From Chlorobiota bacterium (GTDB lineage Bacteria > Bacteroidota > Ignavibacteria > OLB7), in assembly GCA_016710285.1 (NCBI GenBank), contig JADJXR010000001.1, positions 620,001-684,000 of the forward strand: a DNA stretch of 64,000 nucleotides. Direction: 5' to 3'. The notes beneath the pieces are model-generated. The model saw only the letters and a program-made list of their open reading frames with translations. It was not told the DNA's origin and searched no databases. This document shows, in pieces, positions 1 through 7,665 of this stretch. How positions within the stretch are numbered: position 1 is the stretch's first letter; every line of letters begins with the position of its first letter. Both the position numbers and the translations under genes were made by a program.

Positions 1-1
1 G

Positions 2-1633
2 GCCCTGCTGATTGTTGGCATCGGCGGCGGCCTGTTGCAGACGCTGATGCGTGCCGGCATTATCAAATCGCCGTCGGCATTGGGATTGGAGTATTACCAG
101 GGGCTGACGCTCCATGGCATTATCAACGCGATTGTCTTCACCACATTTTTTGCCGTGGCGTTTGGCAACGCGTTGGTGAGTTATTCGCTTCGTGTGGCCA
201 TCAATCTGAAAATTGCGTGGCTGGCAAACTGGCTGATGCTGGTGGGCACCGTGATGGTTGCCGCAATGGTGTTTGCCGGGGAAGGCTCCGTTCTGTACAC
301 CTTCTATCCCCCGCTGAAAGCGCATCCGGTTTTCTACGCCGGGCTGGCGTTGTTTGTGGTGGGAAGCTGGGTGGCGTTCTGGAACTGGATTCCGCTGTAC
401 CTGCAATGGCGGCGCGAGCATCCGGGCCAGAAGACCCCGCTGGCGGTGGTTGGCATCTTCACCACGTTCATCGTCTGGCAGATCTGCACGGTTCCGGTGG
501 CGTACGAGGTGATCGTGCTGCTGCTTCCGTGGTCGCTTGGGTGGACCGATACCATCAACATCGAGTTCGCACGGACGCTGTTCTGGTTCTTCGGCCACCC
601 GTTGGTGTACTTCTGGTTGCTTCCGGCCTACGTGATGTTCTACACCATGCTTCCCAAATTGGCCGGCGGCAAACTGTTCAGCGACCGCGCCGGACGGCTT
701 GCGCTGATGATCTTTATCATCCTCTCCATCCCCGTTGGTGCCCACCATCAGTTTGCCGAGCCGGGGATTGGCGCGCAGTGGAAGCTGCTCCACTCCTTCC
801 TGACGCTTGGCGTAACCATTCCCAGCTTCATCACCGCCTTCACCATGGCGGCTTCGTTGGAGTATGCGGGGCGGCAGCGTGGGGCAAAAGGGCTGCTGAA
901 TTGGTTCGGGAAGCTCCCGTACTTCCAGGCCGACAACTACATGTTTGCCTATCTGTTCGTGGGGTTGGTGATCTTCTTCTTTGGGGGAATCACCGGAATC
1001 ATCAACGCTTCCTACAACCTGAACAACGTGGTCCACAACACCGCCTGGATGCCAGGGCATTTCCACATGACGGTGGCCGGGCCGGTCTTCCTTGCGTTCA
1101 TTGGGATGAGCCTGTACATGGTCCAAAAGATGACCGGGAAAAAGATCAAAGGGAAGCTGGCACTGGCCGTCCCCTACCTTTGGATGATCGGCATCGCAAT
1201 CTTCTCCACCGGATTGATGCGTGGCGGGCTTCATGGCGAACCACGCCGCACCAACATGGGCCTTACCTATCTGAACCCAGAAAGCAGCCTGTATCAGCCG
1301 GAGTGGAAATTGTGGGTGATGATGACCGCAATCGGCGGGACGATCATGTTCCTGGCAATGGTCATCTACTTTGCGGTCTTCTTTGGCGCGCTGTTCGGGA
1401 AGAAGACCGAGGAAGAGGTTCTGGAATTCCCACTTAGCGAGGCGTACCACGACGAGAAGCCGGGGATCTTTGCAAACTTCAAGCCCTGGGTTATTGCGGC
1501 GATTATCCTGATTGTGGTCAGCTACACCCCGGTGCTGATTGACGTGATGCGAAGCACTGCCTACACCGCCCCGCCGTACGACCCGCACGTTCCATCCCAG
1601 CTCGCCAGTTCGAGCTTCCCCCCAACGTGGTGA
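2..1633 (+). CDS. cbaA: ba3-type haem-copper cytochrome c oxidase subunit I (5' partial)
   Basis: Catalytic subunit of a terminal oxidase that reduces O2 to water in the inner membrane. The reading frame is open to the left edge, where ALLIVGIGGGLLQTLMRAG forms the end of an early membrane helix, so the true start lies outside the window. Visible motifs are GHPLVYFWLLPAY (CuB His plus the Tyr cross-linked to it in this family), VGAHHQF (the CuB His pair) and MPGHFHMTVAG (the haem ligands). About 12 hydrophobic helices can be counted. The HPLVYFWLLPAY form and helix layout fit the ba3/B-type branch better than caa3 or cbb3. SCO, PCu(A)C and cytochrome c genes follow on the same strand, as expected for an oxidase assembly cluster. 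Subunit II is not visible and may lie upstream. Confidence 0.9.
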   Translation, partial: ALLIVGIGGGLLQTLMRAGIIKSPSALGLEYYQGLTLHGIINAIVFTTFFAVAFGNALVSYSLRVAINLKIAWLANWLMLVGTVMVAAMVFAGEGSVLYTFYPPLKAHPVFYAGLALFVVGSWVAFWNWIPLYLQWRREHPGQKTPLAVVGIFTTFIVWQICTVPVAYEVIVLLLPWSLGWTDTINIEFARTLFWFFGHPLVYFWLLPAYVMFYTMLPKLAGGKLFSDRAGRLALMIFIILSIPVGAHHQFAEPGIGAQWKLLHSFLTLGVTIPSFITAFTMAASLEYAGRQRGAKGLLNWFGKLPYFQADNYMFAYLFVGLVIFFFGGITGIINASYNLNNVVHNTAWMPGHFHMTVAGPVFLAFIGMSLYMVQKMTGKKIKGKLALAVPYLWMIGIAIFSTGLMRGGLHGEPRRTNMGLTYLNPESSLYQPEWKLWVMMTAIGGTIMFLAMVIYFAVFFGALFGKKTEEEVLEFPLSEAYHDEKPGIFANFKPWVIAAIILIVVSYTPVLIDVMRSTAYTAPPYDPHVPSQLASSSFPPTW

Positions 1634-1715
1634 TTGACAACACGAAGTAACGGCTCCAGGGATCGTGAATTTTTTGCCGACAACAACGCACTATGGCCTA
1701 AGGGGGAGCAGGAAT

Positions 1716-2306
1716 GTGTGGGAATCCGCACAGGCAGCGCTCCTGCTTCCCCTGATGGCCCTGCTATTGTTTGGGGGATGCGGCAGCCCCATTGCCGAAC
1801 CATCACGCACCTACCAACTAACCGACCAGCATGGCCGCACCGTCATGTTCCCCAACGACTACCGTGGGCGGAGATTGGTGGTTAGCTACATCTACACCCA
1901 CTGCCCCGACGTATGCATCCTGACAACATCGGGGATTGAAAAGGTCCGGCAGCAGCTTGCCGCAAAGGCGGCCAAAGGGGATGTCGCTTTCGTCTCCATC
2001 ACGCTGGACCCCCGCCGCGACGACACCGCCGCGCTTCGCCAATACGCCGAACTTCGCGGAACCGGAACGCAAAACTGGCAATTCCTCACTGGCACGGAAT
2101 CAACCGTTGATTCACTGCTGGATGATATGGGGCTGATCCGGCGCAGATCATATATTGAACAGGGAACCAGCGGCCAGGAAGTGTACTTTATTGACCACGA
2201 CGACCCCGTGGTGCTGTTCGACCGCAACGGGACGCTCCAAGACCGATTCAAAGGGACCGAGCTGGAACCCGAGCGTGTTGCCCAAGCAATCCGCGAACTG
2301 CCATAA
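1716..2306 (+). CDS. SCO1/SenC-family copper chaperone, lipoprotein
   Basis: Thioredoxin-fold protein that delivers copper to, or reduces thiols of, the CuA site of cytochrome oxidase; expected in the periplasm on a lipid anchor. The copper motif CPDVC lies at about residues 63-67 and the third ligand, in FIDHDD, at about residue 161. A hydrophobic leader ends in a lipobox-like LLLFGGC. I chose the GTG at 1716 because AGGGGGAG lies about 7 bases upstream and the product then begins directly with a signal peptide; a longer frame opens at GTG 1665. The length of about 196 aa is normal. It lies just after the oxidase subunit and before PCu(A)C, which supports a role in CuA/CuB maturation. Confidence 0.88.
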   Translation: MWESAQAALLLPLMALLLFGGCGSPIAEPSRTYQLTDQHGRTVMFPNDYRGRRLVVSYIYTHCPDVCILTTSGIEKVRQQLAAKAAKGDVAFVSITLDPRRDDTAALRQYAELRGTGTQNWQFLTGTESTVDSLLDDMGLIRRRSYIEQGTSGQEVYFIDHDDPVVLFDRNGTLQDRFKGTELEPERVAQAIRELP

Positions 2307-2320
2307 CCAGAACCTCCATC

Positions 2321-2809
2321 ATGCTCCAAAATCTATTCGATACCATTGCCAGACGCAACCTTAGCTTGGGGGCAGGGGTAGCTGTGATGCTTGCTGCGTG
2401 TGGCACTCCGCAGAACCATCAAACGGAGGGAGCAAACCGTGGCATCACCATCACACAAATATGGGGAACGCCTGGGCTTGCTGGGCGTGTTAGCGCAGCC
2501 TACGGGACAATTGCCAACCATGGAACGGAGCCAGATTCACTGATAGCTATCACCAGCACCGCCGCCCCTTCTATCGAGGTTCATCAGATGGTGGAGCAGG
2601 AAGGAATGATGCGGATGCGGGGGATGAAATGGCCGGTGGTGATTGCCCCGGGCGACTCCCTTGCGCTGGCCCCGGGCGGAACACACCTGATGCTGATGGA
2701 CCTTCCGCAATCGCTAAAAGCTGGCGATAGCATCACCCTACGCCTTCGGTTTGCGCGGGCGGGTGAACGGGAGGTTCGGTTGGCAATAGGTGATAGATAC
2801 CTACATTGA
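2321..2809 (+). CDS. PCu(A)C-type periplasmic copper chaperone
   Basis: Copper(I)-binding cupredoxin-like protein of the PCu(A)C family, which passes copper to SCO or directly to the oxidase. The signature Met/His set is visible: EVHQM, then MMRMRGM, then THLMLM, matching the H(M)x10Mx21HxM pattern. A leader with lipobox MLAAC places the acylated Cys at residue 27, so it is probably a lipoprotein. The gene starts 15 bases after the SCO stop codon and is almost certainly co-transcribed. The length of 162 aa fits the family. Confidence 0.87.
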   Translation: MLQNLFDTIARRNLSLGAGVAVMLAACGTPQNHQTEGANRGITITQIWGTPGLAGRVSAAYGTIANHGTEPDSLIAITSTAAPSIEVHQMVEQEGMMRMRGMKWPVVIAPGDSLALAPGGTHLMLMDLPQSLKAGDSITLRLRFARAGEREVRLAIGDRYLH

Positions 2810-2852
2810 GCACGCAACAGACGCACCAATCAACCAACTGGGACACAACATC

Positions 2853-3410
2853 ATGAAGACCATCTCACACTACGCACTGATTGCATTTGCCGCAAGCATG
2901 ACGGCCATTGTGGCCTGCGGCGGCGGCGAGGAACCGAAATTCCACACGCCATCGCCAGCCACGCCATCGGTGCAGCCAACCGTTACGCCAACGCCATCGG
3001 CACCCGCCGGGGCGCAGCCGCCAGCAGCAGCCGGGGACCAGAACGCAGCCGCCAAACCTGCCGAGGGAGCAGCGGGGGTCAGCGATGAAGTGCTGGCAAA
3101 AGGGGCAACCGTGTACAAGGAATATTGCCAAACCTGCCACCAGGCCGGTGGCGAAGGAACCGCCGGAGTCTTTCCTCCGCTTGCCAACTCCGACTTCCTG
3201 AAAGACAAAGCGAAATCGTTGGATGCGATTCTCAACGGATTGCAAGGGGAGATCACCGTCAATGGGCAGAAGTACAACAACGTGATGGTGAAGCTGCCAA
3301 GCAACTACGATAACGAAGCCGCATCGGCAGTGATCAACTACGCCGTGCAACGCTTCGGCGGCGGCGCATGGACAACAACGGCGGACGAGGTCGCAAAAAC
3401 GCGGAAGTAA
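2853..3410 (+). CDS. Class I c-type cytochrome, lipoprotein
   Basis: Probable membrane-tethered electron donor to the oxidase encoded upstream. The start at 2853 gives MKTISHYALIAFAAS with lipobox AIVAC (Cys22). A Pro/Ala/Thr-rich linker of about 50 residues follows, then a single haem-binding motif CQTCH at about residues 92-96 and a downstream FPPLANSDFL segment typical of class I cytochromes. A Met in YNNVMVKLP is a plausible sixth haem ligand. It is the last gene of the copper/oxidase run and is followed by a strong hairpin at 3444-3492. An upstream in-frame start at 2790 would overlap the previous gene and displace the signal peptide, so I reject it. Confidence 0.88.
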   Translation: MKTISHYALIAFAASMTAIVACGGGEEPKFHTPSPATPSVQPTVTPTPSAPAGAQPPAAAGDQNAAAKPAEGAAGVSDEVLAKGATVYKEYCQTCHQAGGEGTAGVFPPLANSDFLKDKAKSLDAILNGLQGEITVNGQKYNNVMVKLPSNYDNEAASAVINYAVQRFGGGAWTTTADEVAKTRK

Positions 3411-3443
3411 AACGCGGCTACGGCAGCAAATAAACAACGGAAC

Positions 3444-3492
3444 AAACGACGGGCAGCGGAAAGGCTATGAAGCCTTCGGCTGCCCGTTGTTT
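3444..3492. terminator. Bidirectional hairpin terminator
   Basis: A 14-base left arm at 3444-3457 (aaacgacgggcagc) pairs with 3479-3492 (gctgcccgttgttt), and the loop region contains an internal gccttcggc. T-rich sequence follows on the plus strand. The hairpin separates the oxidase cluster from the convergent T9SS cargo gene. Confidence 0.75.
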
Positions 3493-3517
3493 ATTAGTCA
3501 GTGTTGTTGCGGCCTTT

Positions 3518-6492
3518 GCTCACTTGGCCACGTTCATCATGCGGGTGAGGCGTTGGGTGGGGGTTTCTAAGATGTACAGGTACGTCCCGCTGGGGAGCAC
3601 TCCTGCGTTGAACCGTACCACGTACCGACCCCGGCGCGAGACTCCATCCACCAATCGCAAGACCTCCTGGCCCAGCGTGCTGACCACGCTCAGCCGCGTT
3701 TGACCGCCTTCAATCAGCTCGTACTCAATCTCTGTTTCCCACGTCACAGGGTTCGGGCGGTTCGGCTTCAGGATTAGCTTCCCTTCTGCCTCAATCAACC
3801 GCAGCGTCCCGAATCGGCAGATACCATTCAGTCGGAACTCCCAGGCTCCACTTCCACCTCTCCGCTTCCGCTGCTCAGGTTCACATCCGTCAGCTTCAAT
3901 GCCGTTGTCTCCGCGTTCCCAAGCGTCGCGACGAACTCATAACTCCCCACTTCCCCGCTCGTGAAGCCAGCAGGCAACTCGCCGCTCACTCCAATCAATC
4001 GCTCTCCATCCACCACGCTCCCCGTCGGCGTTGACCCCGCAGGATAGAGCAGGCTGCTGTTGAACCGCAGCACACCGCTGAAGCTCAATCCTCCCGCTCC
4101 TGCAAAGCCGCCATCGCCAACTTCGACCAAACTCCAACCTTCACTCGCTCCCTGCCGATGCTTCAAGGCTTGGCAGCTTCAGCGTCAATCGCCCGCTCTG
4201 CTCCCCCTTCCCGCGAACGTTCGCACTTGCCGTGACTTCGCACGGAAGGCTTGTTCGCGCTGTCGCCGTTGTTGATTGCTCGCCCGATTCCGGAGCGTAG
4301 CTGATGGTGGCCCACACCGTGTCCCCAGGAGCAATCTCCGCTGGCAACCCTGGCTCCGTGGACGATACTTGGAACGGCGATCCCACCCCCGCAATCCCTT
4401 CCACCCGAACCGCAACCCCGCCAACGTTGACGAACCCAACCCGACCACTGGCCGATTGACCAACTTGCTGTGCCCCAAAATCAAGATCAATCGCCTGCAG
4501 CTTCGGCGTGACTCGCTGGCCGGTCACCACCACCCGCTTCGTGATCCCGCACGGCGAAAAACGCAACTCCATCGCTTCGGCAAACGAGCCTTCAGCCGGC
4601 GGCGCGAAGCTCACGCTTACCCCTTGTTCCACCCCGTCCGGCAGCGATTGCCCGGCAACGTTGCCAACTCCAAACGGACCTCCAACACTCGCCGAAACAA
4701 TCACTCCATCGGACCCAGAAAAACGAATCGGCAATCGCTGGCTCACCGTCGAATCGCCACACATCACCACGCGACCGAAGCTCACCGTGTCGGGAAGCTC
4801 AACGCTCACTCCTTGCTTCTGGCCCAGGAGCTGCGCGCCCAGCGAACCTCCGCATGGCTCATACTCCGCCTCGATCGTTCCCGAGTGGCTTCCGCTGCTT
4901 GACGGGCGGTAGCTCACCGTCACCGCAAGGCTGTCACCAGGGGGGATCACCGCCGATGATGGAGCCACCAGATACTCGCCGCTGCTGGAGTAAAGTCGCG
5001 TCACCCGAAGCTCGATCTCCGAGCCGTTCCGAAGCATGATCGTCGTGTCGCGGCTGGTTGCGCAGCCGGTCAGCGTCCCGAAATCTATCACCCCAATCGG
5101 CGCAAGCTCCGGCGTTACCACCCGACCCGACAGCCGCAGCCGCAACGTGTCGAGGCAGCTTCCGCTGGCGTATCCAAGCCGAAGATCATCGCTGAAAGCT
5201 CCCGCAGCGACGGGGACGTAGCGCACCGTCAGTTGCAGGCTATCCCCGGCCACGATCGTCGCTGGAAGGTTCGGCGATGCCACCGAAAATGGAGCCGAGA
5301 CGACCCCGGGGCTGATCGTTGCTGGCGCGGTTCCGTTGTTCCGAATCACCACCACTGTGTCGCGTGGCGTGGCTTGGCAGCTGGCCGCCAGCCCGAACTC
5401 CATCGCCCCGTGCGAGATGCTCACCAGCGATTGCTGCTTCTCCCCGCGAAGCGTGATCCGCGCCGTCGCGCCGCATTGGTCGCCGACAAGCTCCACCTCC
5501 TCGGCAATGCTCCCCGACGACTGCGGCGAGAACCTCACGGTGATCGTTCGGCTCTCCCCGGGGGCCAGCACCACTGGCAGCCCGGCAACGCTGAAGCTGG
5601 TTCCGGCAATCCGTGCTTCGGTGATCTCCATCGGCGCGTCGCCGCTGTTGGTGAGGGTGATTGCTGTGTCGCGTGTGGAGGTGCAGCCGTCCAGCGTGCC
5701 GAAGTCTATCACTCCAGCGGTGCTGAGTTGTGGGCGAAGGACGCGGACCTCCACCGAGTCAACGGCGGTGCAGCCGGAGGAGTCGGTGATCGTCACCCGA
5801 TAGGTGGTGGTTGCGGTTGGGCGTGCGGTTGGGTTCTGGCAATCGGCGCAGGAGAGGCTGGATGATGGAGTCCATTGGATTGCCGCTGGCGTGCGCCCGG
5901 CAATCATTGGCGAAAGAACCGTGCTGGAGTCGGCGCAGATGGAGCGGCTGGGTCCGGCATCCACGGTTGGTTGGGGAGCAACGGTGAGCGTGACGGTGTC
6001 GCGCCAGATGCAGCCGTTGGAGCTTGTGACGGCAACGACGTAGCTGGTGGTGGAGTCGGGCGCGGCCAGCGGGGTGCGCGCTGCGGTGTCGCTAAGTCCC
6101 AGGCTTGGGCTCCAGCGGTAGGTGATGGGCGGAACGCCTTGCTCCAGCACACCCCCCAGCAAAACGCTGGCACCGCGACAGATGGTGGTGTCGGCACCGG
6201 CGTTCATTTTTGGCGGTGAGAGGATGACGACGTTGAGGGTATCGCGGGCGATGCACCCCTCGCGATCGGTGACAGTGAGGATGAAGAGAGTGGAGCGATC
6301 AACCTTGACGGTTTGGAGGAGTTGATTGCGGCTGGAGATGAGTGGATGGGGGTTCCACTGGTAACGGTAGGGTGGCGCGCCATCGGAGGCATTGGCACCG
6401 ATGGTGATGGAGTCGCCAAGGCAGACATAGCGCGTGAACCCCAGCTCAACCTTCGGCGGCTGGCGAACGGTGATGCGGATGGAGTCAATCTT
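3518..6492 (-). repeat. Large inverted repeat, left arm (about 2.98 kb)
   Basis: The reverse complement of this segment matches 55661-58637 almost base for base, with scattered substitutions and a few 1-2 base indels. Identity starts at the codons for KIDSIRITVRQ and ends 2 bases after the stop codon of the cargo gene. Outside these limits the two loci differ. The inverted orientation, with about 49 kb between arms, allows recombination to invert the intervening DNA. Confidence 0.93.
3520..4166 (-). pseudogene. Frameshifted C-terminal part of T9SS cargo gene, copy 1 (includes the sorting domain)
   Basis: This is the downstream continuation of the gene at 4141-7479, split over two further frames. 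The piece 3828-4166 carries GGLSFSGVLRFNSSLLYP and LTDVNLSSGS. The piece 3520-3798 is the T9SS sorting domain, with PNRPNPVTWETEIEYEL and LPSGTYLYILETP. Comparison with copy 2 shows three single-base losses here: ggggagcg reads gggagcg (about 4150), tgggccgaa reads tggtcgaa (about 4126), and ctggggag reads ctgggag (about 3840). Together they restore the original frame before the sorting domain. As written the protein would stop at 4141 and lose its export signal. Assembly error is a strong alternative to real decay. Confidence 0.8.
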
Positions 6493-7479
6493 TTGGGCGG
6501 TATCTTGACAGGGCAGATCCCCGGCGATTCGCAATGCGCGGACTTTGTAGGTGGTGGTGGTCAGTGGGCTTGCAATGGCGGTGGTGGGGGTGATGGAGCT
6601 TAGCCCTGTGGTTGGCGACCACGAGATTTGTGTTGCATTGCCAAGCGCAGAAAGTTGGACCGATCTCCCCTGGCAGATCACGGTATCGGAGGCTTTCAGC
6701 GATAGCGAGACGACATTGGCCGCCGGGGTAATCGGCCCCCCCCCCTCGTGATAGAGGTTCTGGACTTGGCTCTCGTTAAGGGCTGTGTCGTACAGCCGAA
6801 TATCATCAATCGCTCCGGTGAAATAGGAACCAAGCCGGCTAATGCCTTGCCCTATCCAGATACCATTCGTTGTTGTCAGCGAATCGAAGGAGTTGACCAT
6901 AGAATCTTTGTGGTTTCTGACTCCATCAACATAGCAGCGATATTTTTGTTCAGCAGGGTTTCCTGGGGCCCAGTCATAGACCATCACCACATGGTGCCAT
7001 CGTCCATCGGCAAAGTCATTGCCTGAGGATGTAGCATCGTTAGCCCCAGCACTTACATGTGGAGCGAATGCAATCCGATACCCTGGGGTAACATCCGTTG
7101 GGTCTCTTAACTCTATAGTATATCCGAATTCTTTATAGGATGCGGTGGCAATGCCACTTGAAATCAATGTTCTTCCAACTGATCGGGTAGTTATGCAGGA
7201 TTTGAACCAGAGGGAGATGGAGTAGCTCCATCGGAACGCCAACGCCTTGGAGTGAGGGATGGAGATGTAATCGTTGACACCATCGAAATTATACGCCGAG
7301 AGCGGATTGCCGAAGCGGTCGGCAACCAACACAGCTCCCCCATGAACAGTGCCATGATGCCCATTCCCGCTGGCATCGTTGGCGTTGCCGTTGAAGGGGT
7401 AAAACGCAGCCATCGGTTGTCCCTGCCCTGTGGTGATGGAAGCCAGTGTTATCCAGAGTACGATTGCTATGGTTCTCAT
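4141..7479 (-). CDS. Giant LamG/PKD/ASH cell-surface protein, T9SS cargo, copy 1 (frame interrupted near its 3' end)
   Basis: Predicted secreted or surface protein of about 1,112 aa in this frame. A signal peptide (MRTIAIVLWITLASITTGQG) is followed by a LamG/concanavalin-like domain (about residues 20-240; FDGVNDYISIPHS, DGRWHHVVMVYD, GAIDDIRLYD). Next come three PKD/SprB-like repeats, each with a Thr-Ile-Cys-Arg or Ser-Ile-Cys motif (about 260-560), then several HYDIN/ASH choice-of-anchor D repeats (VIDFGTLDGC, TVRFSPQSSGS and similar). LamG and ASH modules usually bind glycans or proteins, so adhesion is likely, but the ligand is unknown. The start at 7479 opens directly with the signal peptide; a longer frame begins at 7506. 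The frame ends early through a 1-base loss, and the sorting domain lies in the following fragment. Everything after about residue 330 is shared with copy 2. Confidence 0.75.
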   Translation of the reverse strand: MRTIAIVLWITLASITTGQGQPMAAFYPFNGNANDASGNGHHGTVHGGAVLVADRFGNPLSAYNFDGVNDYISIPHSKALAFRWSYSISLWFKSCITTRSVGRTLISSGIATASYKEFGYTIELRDPTDVTPGYRIAFAPHVSAGANDATSSGNDFADGRWHHVVMVYDWAPGNPAEQKYRCYVDGVRNHKDSMVNSFDSLTTTNGIWIGQGISRLGSYFTGAIDDIRLYDTALNESQVQNLYHEGGGPITPAANVVSLSLKASDTVICQGRSVQLSALGNATQISWSPTTGLSSITPTTAIASPLTTTTYKVRALRIAGDLPCQDTAQKIDSIRITVRQPPKVELGFTRYVCLGDSITIGANASDGAPPYRYQWNPHPLISSRNQLLQTVKVDRSTLFILTVTDREGCIARDTLNVVILSPPKMNAGADTTICRGASVLLGGVLEQGVPPITYRWSPSLGLSDTAARTPLAAPDSTTSYVVAVTSSNGCIWRDTVTLTVAPQPTVDAGPSRSICADSSTVLSPMIAGRTPAAIQWTPSSSLSCADCQNPTARPTATTTYRVTITDSSGCTAVDSVEVRVLRPQLSTAGVIDFGTLDGCTSTRDTAITLTNSGDAPMEITEARIAGTSFSVAGLPVVLAPGESRTITVRFSPQSSGSIAEEVELVGDQCGATARITLRGEKQQSLVSISHGAMEFGLAASCQATPRDTVVVIRNNGTAPATISPGVVSAPFSVASPNLPATIVAGDSLQLTVRYVPVAAGAFSDDLRLGYASGSCLDTLRLRLSGRVVTPELAPIGVIDFGTLTGCATSRDTTIMLRNGSEIELRVTRLYSSSGEYLVAPSSAVIPPGDSLAVTVSYRPSSSGSHSGTIEAEYEPCGGSLGAQLLGQKQGVSVELPDTVSFGRVVMCGDSTVSQRLPIRFSGSDGVIVSASVGGPFGVGNVAGQSLPDGVEQGVSVSFAPPAEGSFAEAMELRFSPCGITKRVVVTGQRVTPKLQAIDLDFGAQQVGQSASGRVGFVNVGGVAVRVEGIAGVGSPFQVSSTEPGLPAEIAPGDTVWATISYAPESGEQSTTATARTSLPCEVTASANVRGKGEQSGRLTLKLPSLEASAGSE

Positions 7480-7599
7480 TACTCTTCTTGATGAATGGAG
7501 ATGCAAGAACGGTGAGGGAAAAATCTGACAACCGGAACTTACGGCCTGCCTCCCATACGTCGCAAGATGAGCTGGGGGGGAGATTTGTAATCCCCCCCC

Positions 7600-7647
7600 A
7601 AAAAACAGAACCCGCCCACTGCTGAAGCCTTCGGCAGTGGGCGGGTT
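7600..7647 (-). terminator. Intrinsic terminator of the IgGFc-binding/ASH gene
   Basis: Read on the minus strand, the 14-base GC-rich stem gcagtgggcgggtt with its partner (7609-7622 and 7633-7647), closed by a ttcg-containing loop, is followed by a T tract (plus-strand aaaaaac at 7600-7607). It lies about 20 bases past the stop codon of the gene ending at 7666. Confidence 0.85.
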
Positions 7648-7665
7648 GGTGTTGTTTTGGTTTGC

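Noticed and set aside
217..1437. Long open frame overlapping the oxidase gene in another phase
   Set aside because: It has no recognisable domain, contains the codon bias of a shadow frame, and the oxidase frame carries all catalytic motifs.
7570..7607. Poly-G/poly-C hairpin followed by A tract
   Set aside because: The T tract is on the wrong side for a terminator on either flanking gene; the neighbouring hairpin at 7609-7647 explains termination.
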